In this document: positions 55,922-64,000 of the stretch, piece by piece
How positions within the stretch are numbered: position 1 is the first letter of the stretch
How the letters are laid out: every line of letters starts with the position of its first letter
Source: Ctenosaura bakeri
Taxonomy: Eukaryota > Chordata > Lepidosauria > Squamata > Iguanidae
Length of the DNA stretch: 64,000 bases
NCBI GenBank assembly: GCA_948474755.1
Contig: CAOLHI010000059.1
Location: forward strand, 496,001-560,000
Direction of reading: 5' to 3'
Program-made: the position numbers and the translations under genes
The notes under the pieces: generated by a model
Databases searched by the model: none
What the model saw: the letters and a program-made list of their open reading frames with translations, nothing else
What the model was told of the DNA's origin: nothing

Positions 55922-57144
55922 TTGCTCCTGTGCAATGTCAGGTCAATGAAAAAGAAAATGCATATTATCCATGACCTTTTAAAGGAGGAAGATGCTGACC
56001 TGGCATGCTTTACAGAGACCTGGCTGGAAGACGATAGTGCCACAACCTGGGTCCAGGCCTTGCCAGCCGGATACTCTGTCAGTAAGCAGGTAAGGGGAAG
56101 TGGGCGGGGGGCGGAGTAGCCTTGGTTTACAAAGACAATCTTATGCTGACCAGGATACCTGTCCGGAAAACAGACCACTTCGAGTGTATATACCTGAGCC
56201 TGAAGGCAAGGGATAGTCTAGGAATTCTGTTAGTGTACCGACCACCCCGCTGCCTAACAGACTCCCTGGCCGAGCTGACAGAGCTGGTGTCAGAGTTGGT
56301 GTTGGAATTGCCCAGACTTCTGGTTCTGGGCGACTTCAATATCCCATTTGAGACCAGTTTGACAGGTGCAGCTCGGGAGTTCATGGCATCCATGACAAAC
56401 ATGGGCCTATCCCAATTAGCCTCTGGGCCAACACATTGTGCAGGTCATACCCTTGATGCGGTCTTTAGTACGGAACAGGCACAGCCGTGGGTGGAGATAA
56501 TAAATGCTACCACCTTGTCATGGACGGATCATTTCCTGGTCAGGGTTAGACTAATGGTTGCTATCTGCCCCTGCAGGGGTGGTGGACCTATTAGAATGGT
56601 CCGCCCTCGAAGGTTAATGGAACCTATTGGATTCCAGAAAGCCCTCGAGGGTCTTATGGTTGGTATCGCTGGTGATCCTGTCGAAGCCCTGGTTAATACC
56701 TGGAATTGTGATCTTACCAGGGCTATCAACACGATTGCTCCCAAGCGTCCTTTCCAGCCTGCTGCAAACTGCAATCCTTGGTATACAGTAGAACTTAGGA
56801 ATATGAAGCAGGCTGGACAACGACTAGAGTGCAACTGGCGGAAATCTCGACTTTTATCTGACAGGACACGCTATAGAGAATTCCTTCATTCCTATAGAGT
56901 GGCAATAGATGCAGCGAAGAAGACCTTCTTCTCTGCACGTATTGCGTCTGCGACTTCTCGTCCGGCAGAGCTGTTCAGGGTGGTAAGAGATCTGACTCAG
57001 CTACCCACTCCCCTGAACTCGTTGTTAGAACCTAACATAGCTTGCTGTGATGCCTTGCATAATCATTTCGCAGATAAAATCTCTGATAAGAGCCGACTTG
57101 GATGCCAGTGTTATAGCAGAGGCTACAAATGGAGCGTCCGGTGA
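55922..57144 (+). pseudogene. L2 endonuclease region (one 1-bp break, second at junction)
   Basis: APE-type endonuclease of the L2 polyprotein. The N-terminal part (55,922-56,119) has 'LLCNVRSMKKKM' and 'FTETWLEDD' with the catalytic Glu. A missing G in a G-run near 56,107 shifts the frame. The rest reads on from 56,122 with 'YRPPRCL' (residues 39-45), 'LVLGDFNIPFE' (67-77, catalytic Asp/Asn), 'THCAGHTLDAVFS' (104-116) and 'SWTDHFLV' (133-140, catalytic His). A second 1-bp loss near 57,085 separates it from the reverse transcriptase frame. In L2 the enzyme nicks target DNA to prime reverse transcription. Confidence 0.88.
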
Positions 57145-58741
57145 CCCCGTGAACAGGATTATACTGGATCAGTTTCAGTCAGTGAGTACCGAAGACGTGG
57201 ACAAGCTCCTTGGAAAGGTAAGAAGGACAACTTGCCCTCTTGATCCCTGCCCTTCATGGCTGGTCGTCCAGGGAGGAGTTGCAATTAAGACCCACTTAAG
57301 ACATATTATTAATGCATCCTTCAGGGAGGGCAATTTTCCAGCTTGTTTAAAAGAAGCAATTATACGTCCGCTTCTAAAAAAGCCCTCCCTAGATCCCCTG
57401 GATATGAATAATTACAGACCAGTTTCCCATCTTCCATTTTTAAGCAAGGTGATCGAGAGGGCTGTTGCCCTTCAGCTCCAAGCTGTCTTGGATGAAACAG
57501 ATTATCTAGATCCATTTCAAACTGGCTTCAGGGCAGGATATGGAGTTGAGACTGCCATGGTCACCTTAGTGGATGATCTACCCCTAGGTATCGACAGGGG
57601 AAGTGTGACCCTGCTGGTACTCTTGGACTTCTCAGCGGCTTTCGATACCATAGACCATGGTATCCTTCTGGAACGCCTGAGAGGGCTGGGGATCGGGGGC
57701 ACTGCACTTAAGTGGTTCCGGTCCTATCTCTCAGGTAGATACCAGATGGTGATGCTTGGGGACAGCTGCTCCTCGAAAAAGGAGCTTAAATCTGGCGTCC
57801 CTCAGGGCGCCGTCCTGTCCCCAATGCTATTTAACATCTACATGAAACCGCTGGGAGAGATCATCAGGAGGCATGGAGCAAGGTGCTATCAGTATGCTGA
57901 TGACACCCAGATATATCTCTCCATGCCTCGGATAATAGCATCAACTAAGGGTGGCATCTCGCCTCTAAATGAATGCCTTGAAGCAGTAATGGACTGGATG
58001 AGGAAAAACAGACTGAAGCTGAATCCAGATAAGACGGAGGTACTCGCTGTTAAGGGCCCTAGCCCAGGTATGGAGGTTTGTCAACCAGTTCTAGACGGGG
58101 TCACACTTCCCCTGAAAGACTGTGTCCGCAGCTTGGGGGTGCTCTTGGATTCGCCGCTTCAGATGACAGCTCAAATTGATGCGGCAGCCAGGAGTGCCTG
58201 CTATCAGCTTCAGCTGATACGCCAGCTGTGCCCCTTCCTGGACTTGAAACACCTAAAAACAGTGGTACATGCACTGGTAACTTCACGGCTTGACTTCTGC
58301 AATGCGCTCTACATAGGGCTACCCATGTGCTTAGTCCAGAAACTTCAATTAATCCAGAACATGGCAGCCAGGTTGGTCACCGGAAGATCTAAAACTGACC
58401 ACATAACACCTATTTTGAAGTCTTTACATTGGCTGCCTATTAGTTTCCGGGCACAGTACAAGGTGTTGGTTTTTACCTTTAAAGCCCTTCATGGCTTAGG
58501 GCCAGCCTACCTGCGGGATCGCCTTCTCCCATATAATCCGCCCCGCACATTAAGGTCCTCTGGGAGGAATTTACTGCAGCCAATCAGAACTAGGTTGGCT
58601 GCGGTTACCCAGAGGACCTTTTCTTCTGTCACTCCCAAGTTATTGAATGGCCTGCCGGAAGAGACCCGGCACATTACCAGCCTTGACTGCTTTAAAAAAG
58701 CAGTCAAGACTGTTCTCTTCCGACAGGCCTTCCCAGACTAG
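57047..58741 (+). CDS. L2 reverse transcriptase, intact frame
   Basis: 564 codons without a stop. True continuity with the upstream endonuclease begins near 57,088 ('IRADLDASVIAEA'), so the ATG at 57,047 is only the first Met in this frame. Motifs: 'NNYRPVSHLPFLSKVIE' (about 121-137), 'FQTGFRAGYGVETA' (157-170), 'LLVLLDFSAAFDTIDH' with the first active-site Asp (189-204), 'SGVPQGAVLSPMLFN' (249-263), 'YADD' (283-286, nucleotides 57,893-57,904), and the C-terminal 'HWLPISFRAQYKVLVFTFKAL'. All polymerase active-site residues are present. The frame ends with TAG at 58,739-58,741. It cannot act as a full L2 protein because of the upstream shifts. Confidence 0.92.
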   Translation: MMPCIIISQIKSLIRADLDASVIAEATNGASGDPVNRIILDQFQSVSTEDVDKLLGKVRRTTCPLDPCPSWLVVQGGVAIKTHLRHIINASFREGNFPACLKEAIIRPLLKKPSLDPLDMNNYRPVSHLPFLSKVIERAVALQLQAVLDETDYLDPFQTGFRAGYGVETAMVTLVDDLPLGIDRGSVTLLVLLDFSAAFDTIDHGILLERLRGLGIGGTALKWFRSYLSGRYQMVMLGDSCSSKKELKSGVPQGAVLSPMLFNIYMKPLGEIIRRHGARCYQYADDTQIYLSMPRIIASTKGGISPLNECLEAVMDWMRKNRLKLNPDKTEVLAVKGPSPGMEVCQPVLDGVTLPLKDCVRSLGVLLDSPLQMTAQIDAAARSACYQLQLIRQLCPFLDLKHLKTVVHALVTSRLDFCNALYIGLPMCLVQKLQLIQNMAARLVTGRSKTDHITPILKSLHWLPISFRAQYKVLVFTFKALHGLGPAYLRDRLLPYNPPRTLRSSGRNLLQPIRTRLAAVTQRTFSSVTPKLLNGLPEETRHITSLDCFKKAVKTVLFRQAFPD

Positions 58742-58932
58742 TGTTCCACCACCTCTCGTCAATTGTCCTTTTGTTTTTAATTTTGTTTTTAATTTGTTTT
58801 AGTAATTAATGTGTTTTAAGGGGATAGATGGGTTGGTGGGTGGGGAGGATGGGGTACATTTTAATGTTTTAATGTATTTATATATTTCTGTAATGCCGTC
58901 TCGATCCACTGGGAGAGGCAGGATAAAAATAA

Positions 58933-58938
58933 ATAATA

Positions 58939-58993
<55 letters not shown>
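58933..58993. repeat. (TTA)n terminal repeat of L2
   Basis: About 20 ATT/TTA units directly following the L2 3' UTR. Confidence 0.95.
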
Positions 58994-58995
58994 GG

Positions 58996-59395
58996 CTCTG
59001 GAGCCTGGTTCAATAAGCCCTCAATCAAGGTGGGGACTCAAGAGGGCTGTGCAAGGGGAGGCTTCCTTGGCTAAGTTTAAGAAGTGGTGACCCGACACAC
59101 CTATGCCTGGGGCTATATAACTGCTTGCCTGGAAGCTTCCCTTTGCTTGTGGCAAACTTCTTACAAGCTGTCCTCTTGCCTGTTCCTTGCTCCCAGCACC
59201 TGGTTCCTGATACCTTGAACTGATCTCTGGACTCCTGAACCTTGGCTTTGGAGCTCTGACTATGGCTTTGCTTGGTGCTCTGGTAAATGAACTTCCTTGA
59301 GTAAAAGTGCTTGCTTGTCTCCTCCTGGCTGGACTTTGCTGGCTCTCCCACTCTCTTCTCCAGGCTGGCTCACTGCCCAGGTCTCTGACCCTGAT
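58996..59395 (+). other. LTR-like sequence with TATA motif
   Basis: A C/T-G-rich block with TATATAA at 59,114-59,120, then 'CTGCTTGCCTGG' and repeated 'CTTGGCTTTGGAGCTCTGAC' and 'TATGGCTTTGCTTGG' phrases. A possible 3' processing region lies near 'TGAGTAAAAGTGCTTGCTT'. The pattern resembles squamate Ty3/Gypsy-type LTRs. No TG...CA boundary, target duplication or internal retroelement domain is visible, so this is tentative. Confidence 0.35.
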
Positions 59396-59659
59396 ATTAA
59401 CAAAAGGATTTGGGAAGATAGTATCTTCATTTTAGGCTCACCAACTTCTTGGTGAAGAGGCTAACATAGAGAAAGAAGTTGCTAGAAGCGGGAGAGGGAG
59501 AGGATGGCTGTCTAACTATGACCAGTAACTGACACCATAATATATCCTGGGTTACATGGTCTGGATACCATAGCCACAAAGCAACAGTTAACCCTATACT
59601 AGCTAAGCTCCATTTGTCCTAGAACAAGGGGAGGTGGGGAGAGAATGCTAGCATTTTCC

Positions 59660-59790
59660 AACACAATGGTTATGAGAAACATCTTCCTCGACAGGAAAGG
59701 GCATATCTGTGCTTTGCTTTCCACAAGAAATATTCTTTCAAAGTAGAGCTGAAATGTACTTTCCCCAATAGGGTCACCAGACCTCAGAGA
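59660..59790 (+). repeat. Repeat pair P, copy 2
   Basis: 'CAATGGTTATGAGAAACATC', 'GACAGGAAAGGGCATATCTG', 'TTTGCTTTCCACAAGAAATA', 'CTTTCCCCAATAGGGTCACC' matches 54,405-54,540, with a short deletion after 'CTTCCT'. Confidence 0.75.
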
Positions 59791-59942
59791 CTGGGCCAGG
59801 GTCTCCAATTTTCATGGGTCATCTCCTGGAGACAAGAGTGCAAATTCCACCTCTCTTATGGGTTCAGTTTAGGACAAGAGGAAAGGATTGTATGCAAATC
59901 TCCAGCTCAGTTAATATAGTTTATAGTAAACTCAGTAATATA

Positions 59943-60128
59943 GTTATAGCTGTCCGGCAGTGGAATGTGCTGCCTCGGAGTGTAGTGGAGTCTCCTTCTT
60001 TGGAGGTTTTTAAGCAGAGGCTGGATGGCCATCTGTCGGGAGTGCTTTGAGGGTGTTCCTGCATGGCAGGGGGTTGGACTGCATGGTCCCTGTGGTCTCT
60101 TCCAACTCTACATTTCTATGATTCTATA
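59943..60128 (+). mobile_element. CR1 LINE 3' end, plus strand
   Basis: The only plus-strand CR1. The translation keeps '[19 protein letters not shown]' and '[12 protein letters not shown]' then stop at 60,050, followed by the short 3' UTR and the terminal 'ATTTCTATGATTCTATAG'. It is 5'-truncated and very similar to the end of the 17 kb copy. Confidence 0.93.
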
Positions 60129-60129
60129 G

Positions 60130-60770
60130 TACCAGCTTGCTACAATTTTCACTGCTTAATCAATTTGCTGCTGCTACCTGTAACGATTCTTGTTATTATG
60201 TAATTATTTAGTTAGCTTCCTGCTTCCTTCCCAGTCATTCTGGCATCGCGGCATTACCTCTGCCCTGCTCTGCATCCACCAACTGGCCAGGAAAAAGTAG
60301 GGTTTATTAAATTTCCCCACCCTATCACCCTAAACAAGTGAGAAGGAATGATCGCTTTATTTCACCTTATTTGATTTAGGAACAACCCCTTCAGCTAAGC
60401 CTTAATTGCCCAAAGAGGAAATATGTTCTCTCTTTCTCTCTCTCCCCTGAATGACAACCTGTGAGCAACTCCATTTGGTACTTGACGCATAATGCTTAAT
60501 GACATTGCCAGCGGCCATCCTAGGCCTCAGGTTTTGGCCTGGAAACCTCAGGGCCTGCAATGATTCTGAACTGCCAACCCTATTTCCTATATAAAATATC
60601 TTCAAAGTTCCCTTTCACATCATTAAATATTTTAAAACACTCAAATAGACAGCAAACATTTCACATTCAATATCAGTACTTGACAAAAGAGATATTTGCA
60701 TTTAATAGCAGATTTTTATATTGAGCGGCTGAAATTAGGTAATTGACCATGTGATGCAATGTGGTAATTA
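60130..60770. other. Unrecognised sequence
   Basis: Nothing recognised. Confidence 0.45.
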
Positions 60771-60774
60771 CTGT

Positions 60775-60972
60775 TGAGAGCCAGCATGATGGAGTAGTTT
60801 GAGCGTTAAGACTACAACCCTGGAGACAAAGATTTGTTTCCCCGCTCGGCCATAGAAACCCACTGGGTGACCTTGGTCACGTCACACACTCTCAGCCTCA
60901 GAAAACGCCATGTTCACCTTAGGGTTGTCATTAGTCAGAAACAACTTGAAGGCACAGAACAACACAACAGCT
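60775..60972 (+). mobile_element. tRNA-derived SINE, near full length
   Basis: 'GAGAGCCAGCATGATGGAGT', 'GTTTCCCCGCTCGGCCATAG', 'AAACCCACTGGGTGACCTTG', an internal deletion after 'CTCAGCCTCAG', then 'GTCATTAGTCAGAAACAACT' and the tail 'GAAGGCACAGAACAACACAAC'. Confidence 0.92.
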
Positions 60973-60974
60973 AT

Positions 60975-63280
60975 TCTCGGACAAGTGTCGTGTTTATGCT
61001 GCATAGTTTTTCACAACTGTGGTTAAAGCCTAGCCAAAACTCTAAATGATAAAGCCTAGTCTAACCAAGCCAAAACACTAAAAGACTCAGATTTTAAAGT
61101 CATATTTCAAGTGTGTGCTGCTTTTTAAAATCTGAAATTCCACCAAAGCTTTATCCCCTTCTCCTAAATCATCCTAGCATATCACATTGTGTTACCTGGG
61201 AGCTTGTTTGTCAGGTGTAGCTCAACAAAGGGTGAGGACCAGCTATGTTATGTAACTGGAATAACATCACTTAGTAATGGGAGATGTGTAATATACCATG
61301 TCCCAAAACATTGATGGAAATGGCCAGATGCACATATTATAGCATTTCTGCCTCTCCACCCTTCTAAATCTTTTGGGAAAATACAATTTGTTGCTTACCT
61401 CCATGTGTAATTACTGTTTAGCTACCCTTTGTTATCTTCCTGTGATTGTGAAAGAAAACGAAACAAGTATAGTGACTTCATTGCTCTGGCACAAGGTCCA
61501 AGTTGGATGTGTTCTCAGTATGCATATATAATAAGTAGCTCTTAATTACATTTTGTTTGCAAAAGGTACAAGCCAGGAAATAACACAGTGCCAACAATTT
61601 GGCAATGGAAAGAGTCCCTCGGGGGTATTCATTCTAGGATTGGAACTGAGTAATTTTGTTCCATGATATTGCCTTATGGACTTCTTGTACCTCAAAAATT
61701 AGAACAAAGCAGAGGCGTAGCCATTTTTACATCACTTTCCTTCCGCTCTAGAATATCTCTGTGTTTGCCCAACGTTGCTTATGATGCTATTTTGAAGTCT
61801 AAACTCACAATACAAAGATTTGCATGCAGGTCTCTTACTGAAATTTTTTGCTGTTAACAGTTATAATAGGTGAAGAGACAGACCAAAGTACTCTTTTAAA
61901 AAAGAATAGCTGTAGCTAGTGGATGACACTGCAATTTTTTTTCAATAGTTCCTTACACTACTGCAGTTACTTTGGGTCACAATCTTAGCAGCAGAATTTC
62001 ATTGCTATCTGCAGCTTATATTGAATTCATTAAAAGGAATTTTACTAAAATGCACTTCTCTCTATTTGACATTTTGCTGCAGCTATTCAGCAGTGGTTGG
62101 TTTTTGGGGTTTTATTTTGTTTTAAATTACAGTCACTTTTAAAGACAAGCAAGAATTCGTAGCCTTTATATGCTAGGCTACATCCATTCTTGATCCTTTA
62201 CTTTCCTGGCTGGTCAAAGTGAACTGAAGGAGTTCTGGGCATGGTTATTTCAAGAGACAGTGGTACTTCACCTTGAAGAAGCTGATGACGCACCTACTAC
62301 TTATAAAGCATACTCTTGCCCCTATATAAGAACTACTGTTTGGTCACAAATACTACTTTTGGGAGAGTGTTCTTGGGAGGTTTGTGGTGGCCCATTGTAG
62401 CAATCTGGCTAGGTTCAGACTCATGTTTTGGGATTGAATCAGATTTGAATGTCATAGTAATCTTTACTAGGAGGAGGATGGGGAAATGTCATCTTATCAT
62501 TCTTATTATTTCTCATTAACTTTGTAAGATGGGAACTAGAGGTAATTTTGCTACTTATCTGCAAGGTCAGTTTCAGAGTTTTCACTCATTTCATTGGGAG
62601 AAAGTCCTCATTTGCTGTAGGACATTTACAGCCCACAATGTCACAGGATTCTTTTGTGTTTCCAACAGCCTTTAATGTGAATTCACTGGGAATATTCATT
62701 GGGGGCTATGGAAGAAGCTGACACCTAGCTCTTCCCCCCACCAACATCTAAATCAGATGAGATGAGATGACACAAGCCATTGATAAACATTGGGATGGCC
62801 TGGATAAAGACACCCTAAATTATGTCTGAATTCTGGAAAATGAAAATATTTGTGGAGTGGCTCTTGAGTCTGGAAGTTGGATTCCACTGCCTGCTCTGGA
62901 TGGGGCTGCAGTTCTGCGAAATAAACAGACAGCATCCCACTTTAGCAACCAACAACTTTTTCTTATGCATTTTTCCCACACTATCCATATTTTTACACCC
63001 GTCATGTTTTGCTATATTCACTTTTTTTTTTTTCTAAGCAAGAAAACCTCAAAAATCTGCCTGAATTACTTGGAGGAGGGCTTCTCTCATTTCCACCATC
63101 ATCACAGGCACATTTGGTGAGGACACGGAAGAGAACCTTTCCAGTGATTTCTCACACCCTGTAGAACTCCCTTTCATGTTTGGCCCCACTCTGCTATTTT
63201 CACCCCAACAGGCATTTATTTATATAAGGATGGCCTTTGCCTCCTAACTCATTTTGGTAGAAGGGACTTATAGTGGGGGT
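60975..63280. other. Unrecognised AT-rich sequence
   Basis: Nothing recognised in about 2.3 kb. Confidence 0.45.
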
Positions 63281-63284
63281 GTGC

Positions 63285-63462
63285 TGTGTTTTTATCCTTT
63301 TTAATAATGTTTTAAACTTGCTTTAAACTGATTTCATTTTGCACTTTTAACCAAATTGCTTTTTTTTTTTAAAAAAAAAGTATTTTATTTGCACATTTGT
63401 TTTTAATTTTTCAGGAACCACCTTGAGTCCCATGGCAGTAGAAAGACGGAGTATTAAGAAAG
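63285..63462 (+). repeat. L2-type 3' tail
   Basis: A T-rich UTR with 'TTTTAATAATGTTTTAAAC', then 'GAACCACCTTGAGTCCCATG', then 'GAAAGACGGAGTATTAAGAA', a diverged L2 3' end. Confidence 0.6.
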
Positions 63463-63464
63463 AT

Positions 63465-63825
63465 TGTGCCATCACTTTGCTTACTCTTTTCTACACTTTT
63501 CCCACTTTTATACTGTCCTTTTCAAGGTATGCTGATGACCACAACTCTGCACAGTGTGGTTGCAACATCAATATCACATAAAGCTGCTATAAAACTGGCA
63601 GTTTTACTTTCTCATAATATTCTCCAACAGGGTATTTGATGACAGCTGTATAATTGGGTCAACAATGTCATCAAGCTACCTTCACTGCAACCCCAAGATT
63701 CTTTTCCTGGTGATTCACTGCCAGTTTAGATCCTAATAGCATATATACTAAGGTACTATTCACTACTGCAGTGTGAATCATTTGATGAACCACATATTCC
63801 ATTCTGGCAACTTTCTCTGGGAGAC
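63465..63825. other. Unrecognised sequence
   Basis: Nothing recognised. Confidence 0.45.
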
Positions 63826-63829
63826 TTTT

Positions 63830-64000
63830 TCTGAGCTCTTTGCTTACACACTATGAATTTAATACCACCGAATAATTTAGTTATCGAACTTGACTACCTT
63901 ACAGATCACTCCTGGTTCCAGATCACTCATGAACAAGTTAGAAAGCACTGGTCCCATTACAGAACCTTAGTAATCCCTGTTGCTTTCATTCTTCCATTGC
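63830..64000 (-). mobile_element. Old CR1/L3-like LINE fragment, cut by window edge
   Basis: 'CACTCATGAACAAGTTAGAA', then 'AGCACTGGTCCCATTACAGA', then 'ACCTTAGTAATCCC' parallels the CR1 stretch 'AAAATATTGAACAGCACTGGGCCCAGGACAGAACCCTGTGGCACC' at 17,958. That stretch encodes the region before FADD on the minus strand. It is strongly diverged and continues beyond the window. Confidence 0.62.

Larger units (their letters stand above)
55608..58993 (+). mobile_element. L2 LINE, nearly intact
   Basis: From a 5' region abutting the 793-bp TIR element, through an endonuclease and an intact reverse transcriptase frame, to a 3' UTR and terminal (TTA)n. The UTR contains 'AATGCCGTCTCGATCCACTG', then 'GGGAGAGGCAGGATAAAAATA', the L2-type end. 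Only two 1-bp deletions interrupt the single long frame, so this is the youngest LINE in the window. The true 5' end is uncertain because the TIR element may lie within or just upstream of it. Confidence 0.9.

Noticed and set aside
57047..57144. Overlap of the two L2 frames as a possible programmed frameshift
   Set aside because: In L2 the endonuclease and reverse transcriptase form one continuous frame. No slippery site was seen, and a simple 1-bp loss explains the break.

Overview
The window looks like a gene-free stretch of a vertebrate nuclear genome, most probably a squamate reptile (lizard-like). The DNA is AT-rich and has no operons or bacterial-style gene packing. I found no convincing host exon or host RNA gene. 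The assignment rests on the mix of transposable elements: CR1 and L2 LINEs, RTE/BovB-like LINE 3' ends, a tRNA-derived SINE whose tail matches that LINE and ends in CACACAACAAC, a 5S rRNA-derived SINE, a SPIN-like hAT element, and many short terminal-inverted-repeat (TIR) elements. No alignment or database search was possible, so family names rest on recognised motifs and element boundaries are usually good to about 5-30 bp.

Layout. 1-9.9 kb is mostly unrecognised sequence with a BovB-like tail and one palindromic MITE. 9.9-13.8 kb holds a Helitron-like candidate and a four-level nest (SINE, unclassified insertion with an 8-bp target duplication, CR1, palindromic MITE). 14.3-17 kb has two further SINE classes and three TIR elements. 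17.0-21.3 kb is a nearly complete CR1 on the minus strand, with the ORF1 esterase and ORF2 endonuclease/reverse transcriptase, split by a SPIN-like hAT with a perfect 8-bp duplication. 23.4-31 kb carries TIR elements, SINEs and a fold-back repeat. 32.7-37.1 kb has a second truncated CR1 and a SINE split by a MITE. 40.8-47 kb has a BovB-like 3' end, an old CR1 and several SINEs. 48.9-49.5 kb is a Tigger-like element carrying a near-perfect hairpin. 53.7-59.4 kb holds an old L2 piece, a 793-bp TIR element and a young L2 with an intact reverse-transcriptase reading frame. 59.9-64 kb is sparse, with a CR1 3' end, a SINE, an L2 tail and an old CR1/L3 piece at the edge.

How the parts relate. The LINEs (CR1, L2, BovB-like) carry the only recognisable coding capacity. 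The tRNA-derived SINEs share the BovB-like tail and were probably mobilised by it. The most novel-looking signal is a group of non-autonomous TIR elements of very different size and architecture (about 124, 166-205, 356-416 and 793 bp). They share nearly the same terminus (GGCC, then A or C, then TTT, then mostly YTGCAC-like), and several copies are flanked by 3-bp target duplications of unrelated sequence. This suggests one transposase source that is absent from the window.
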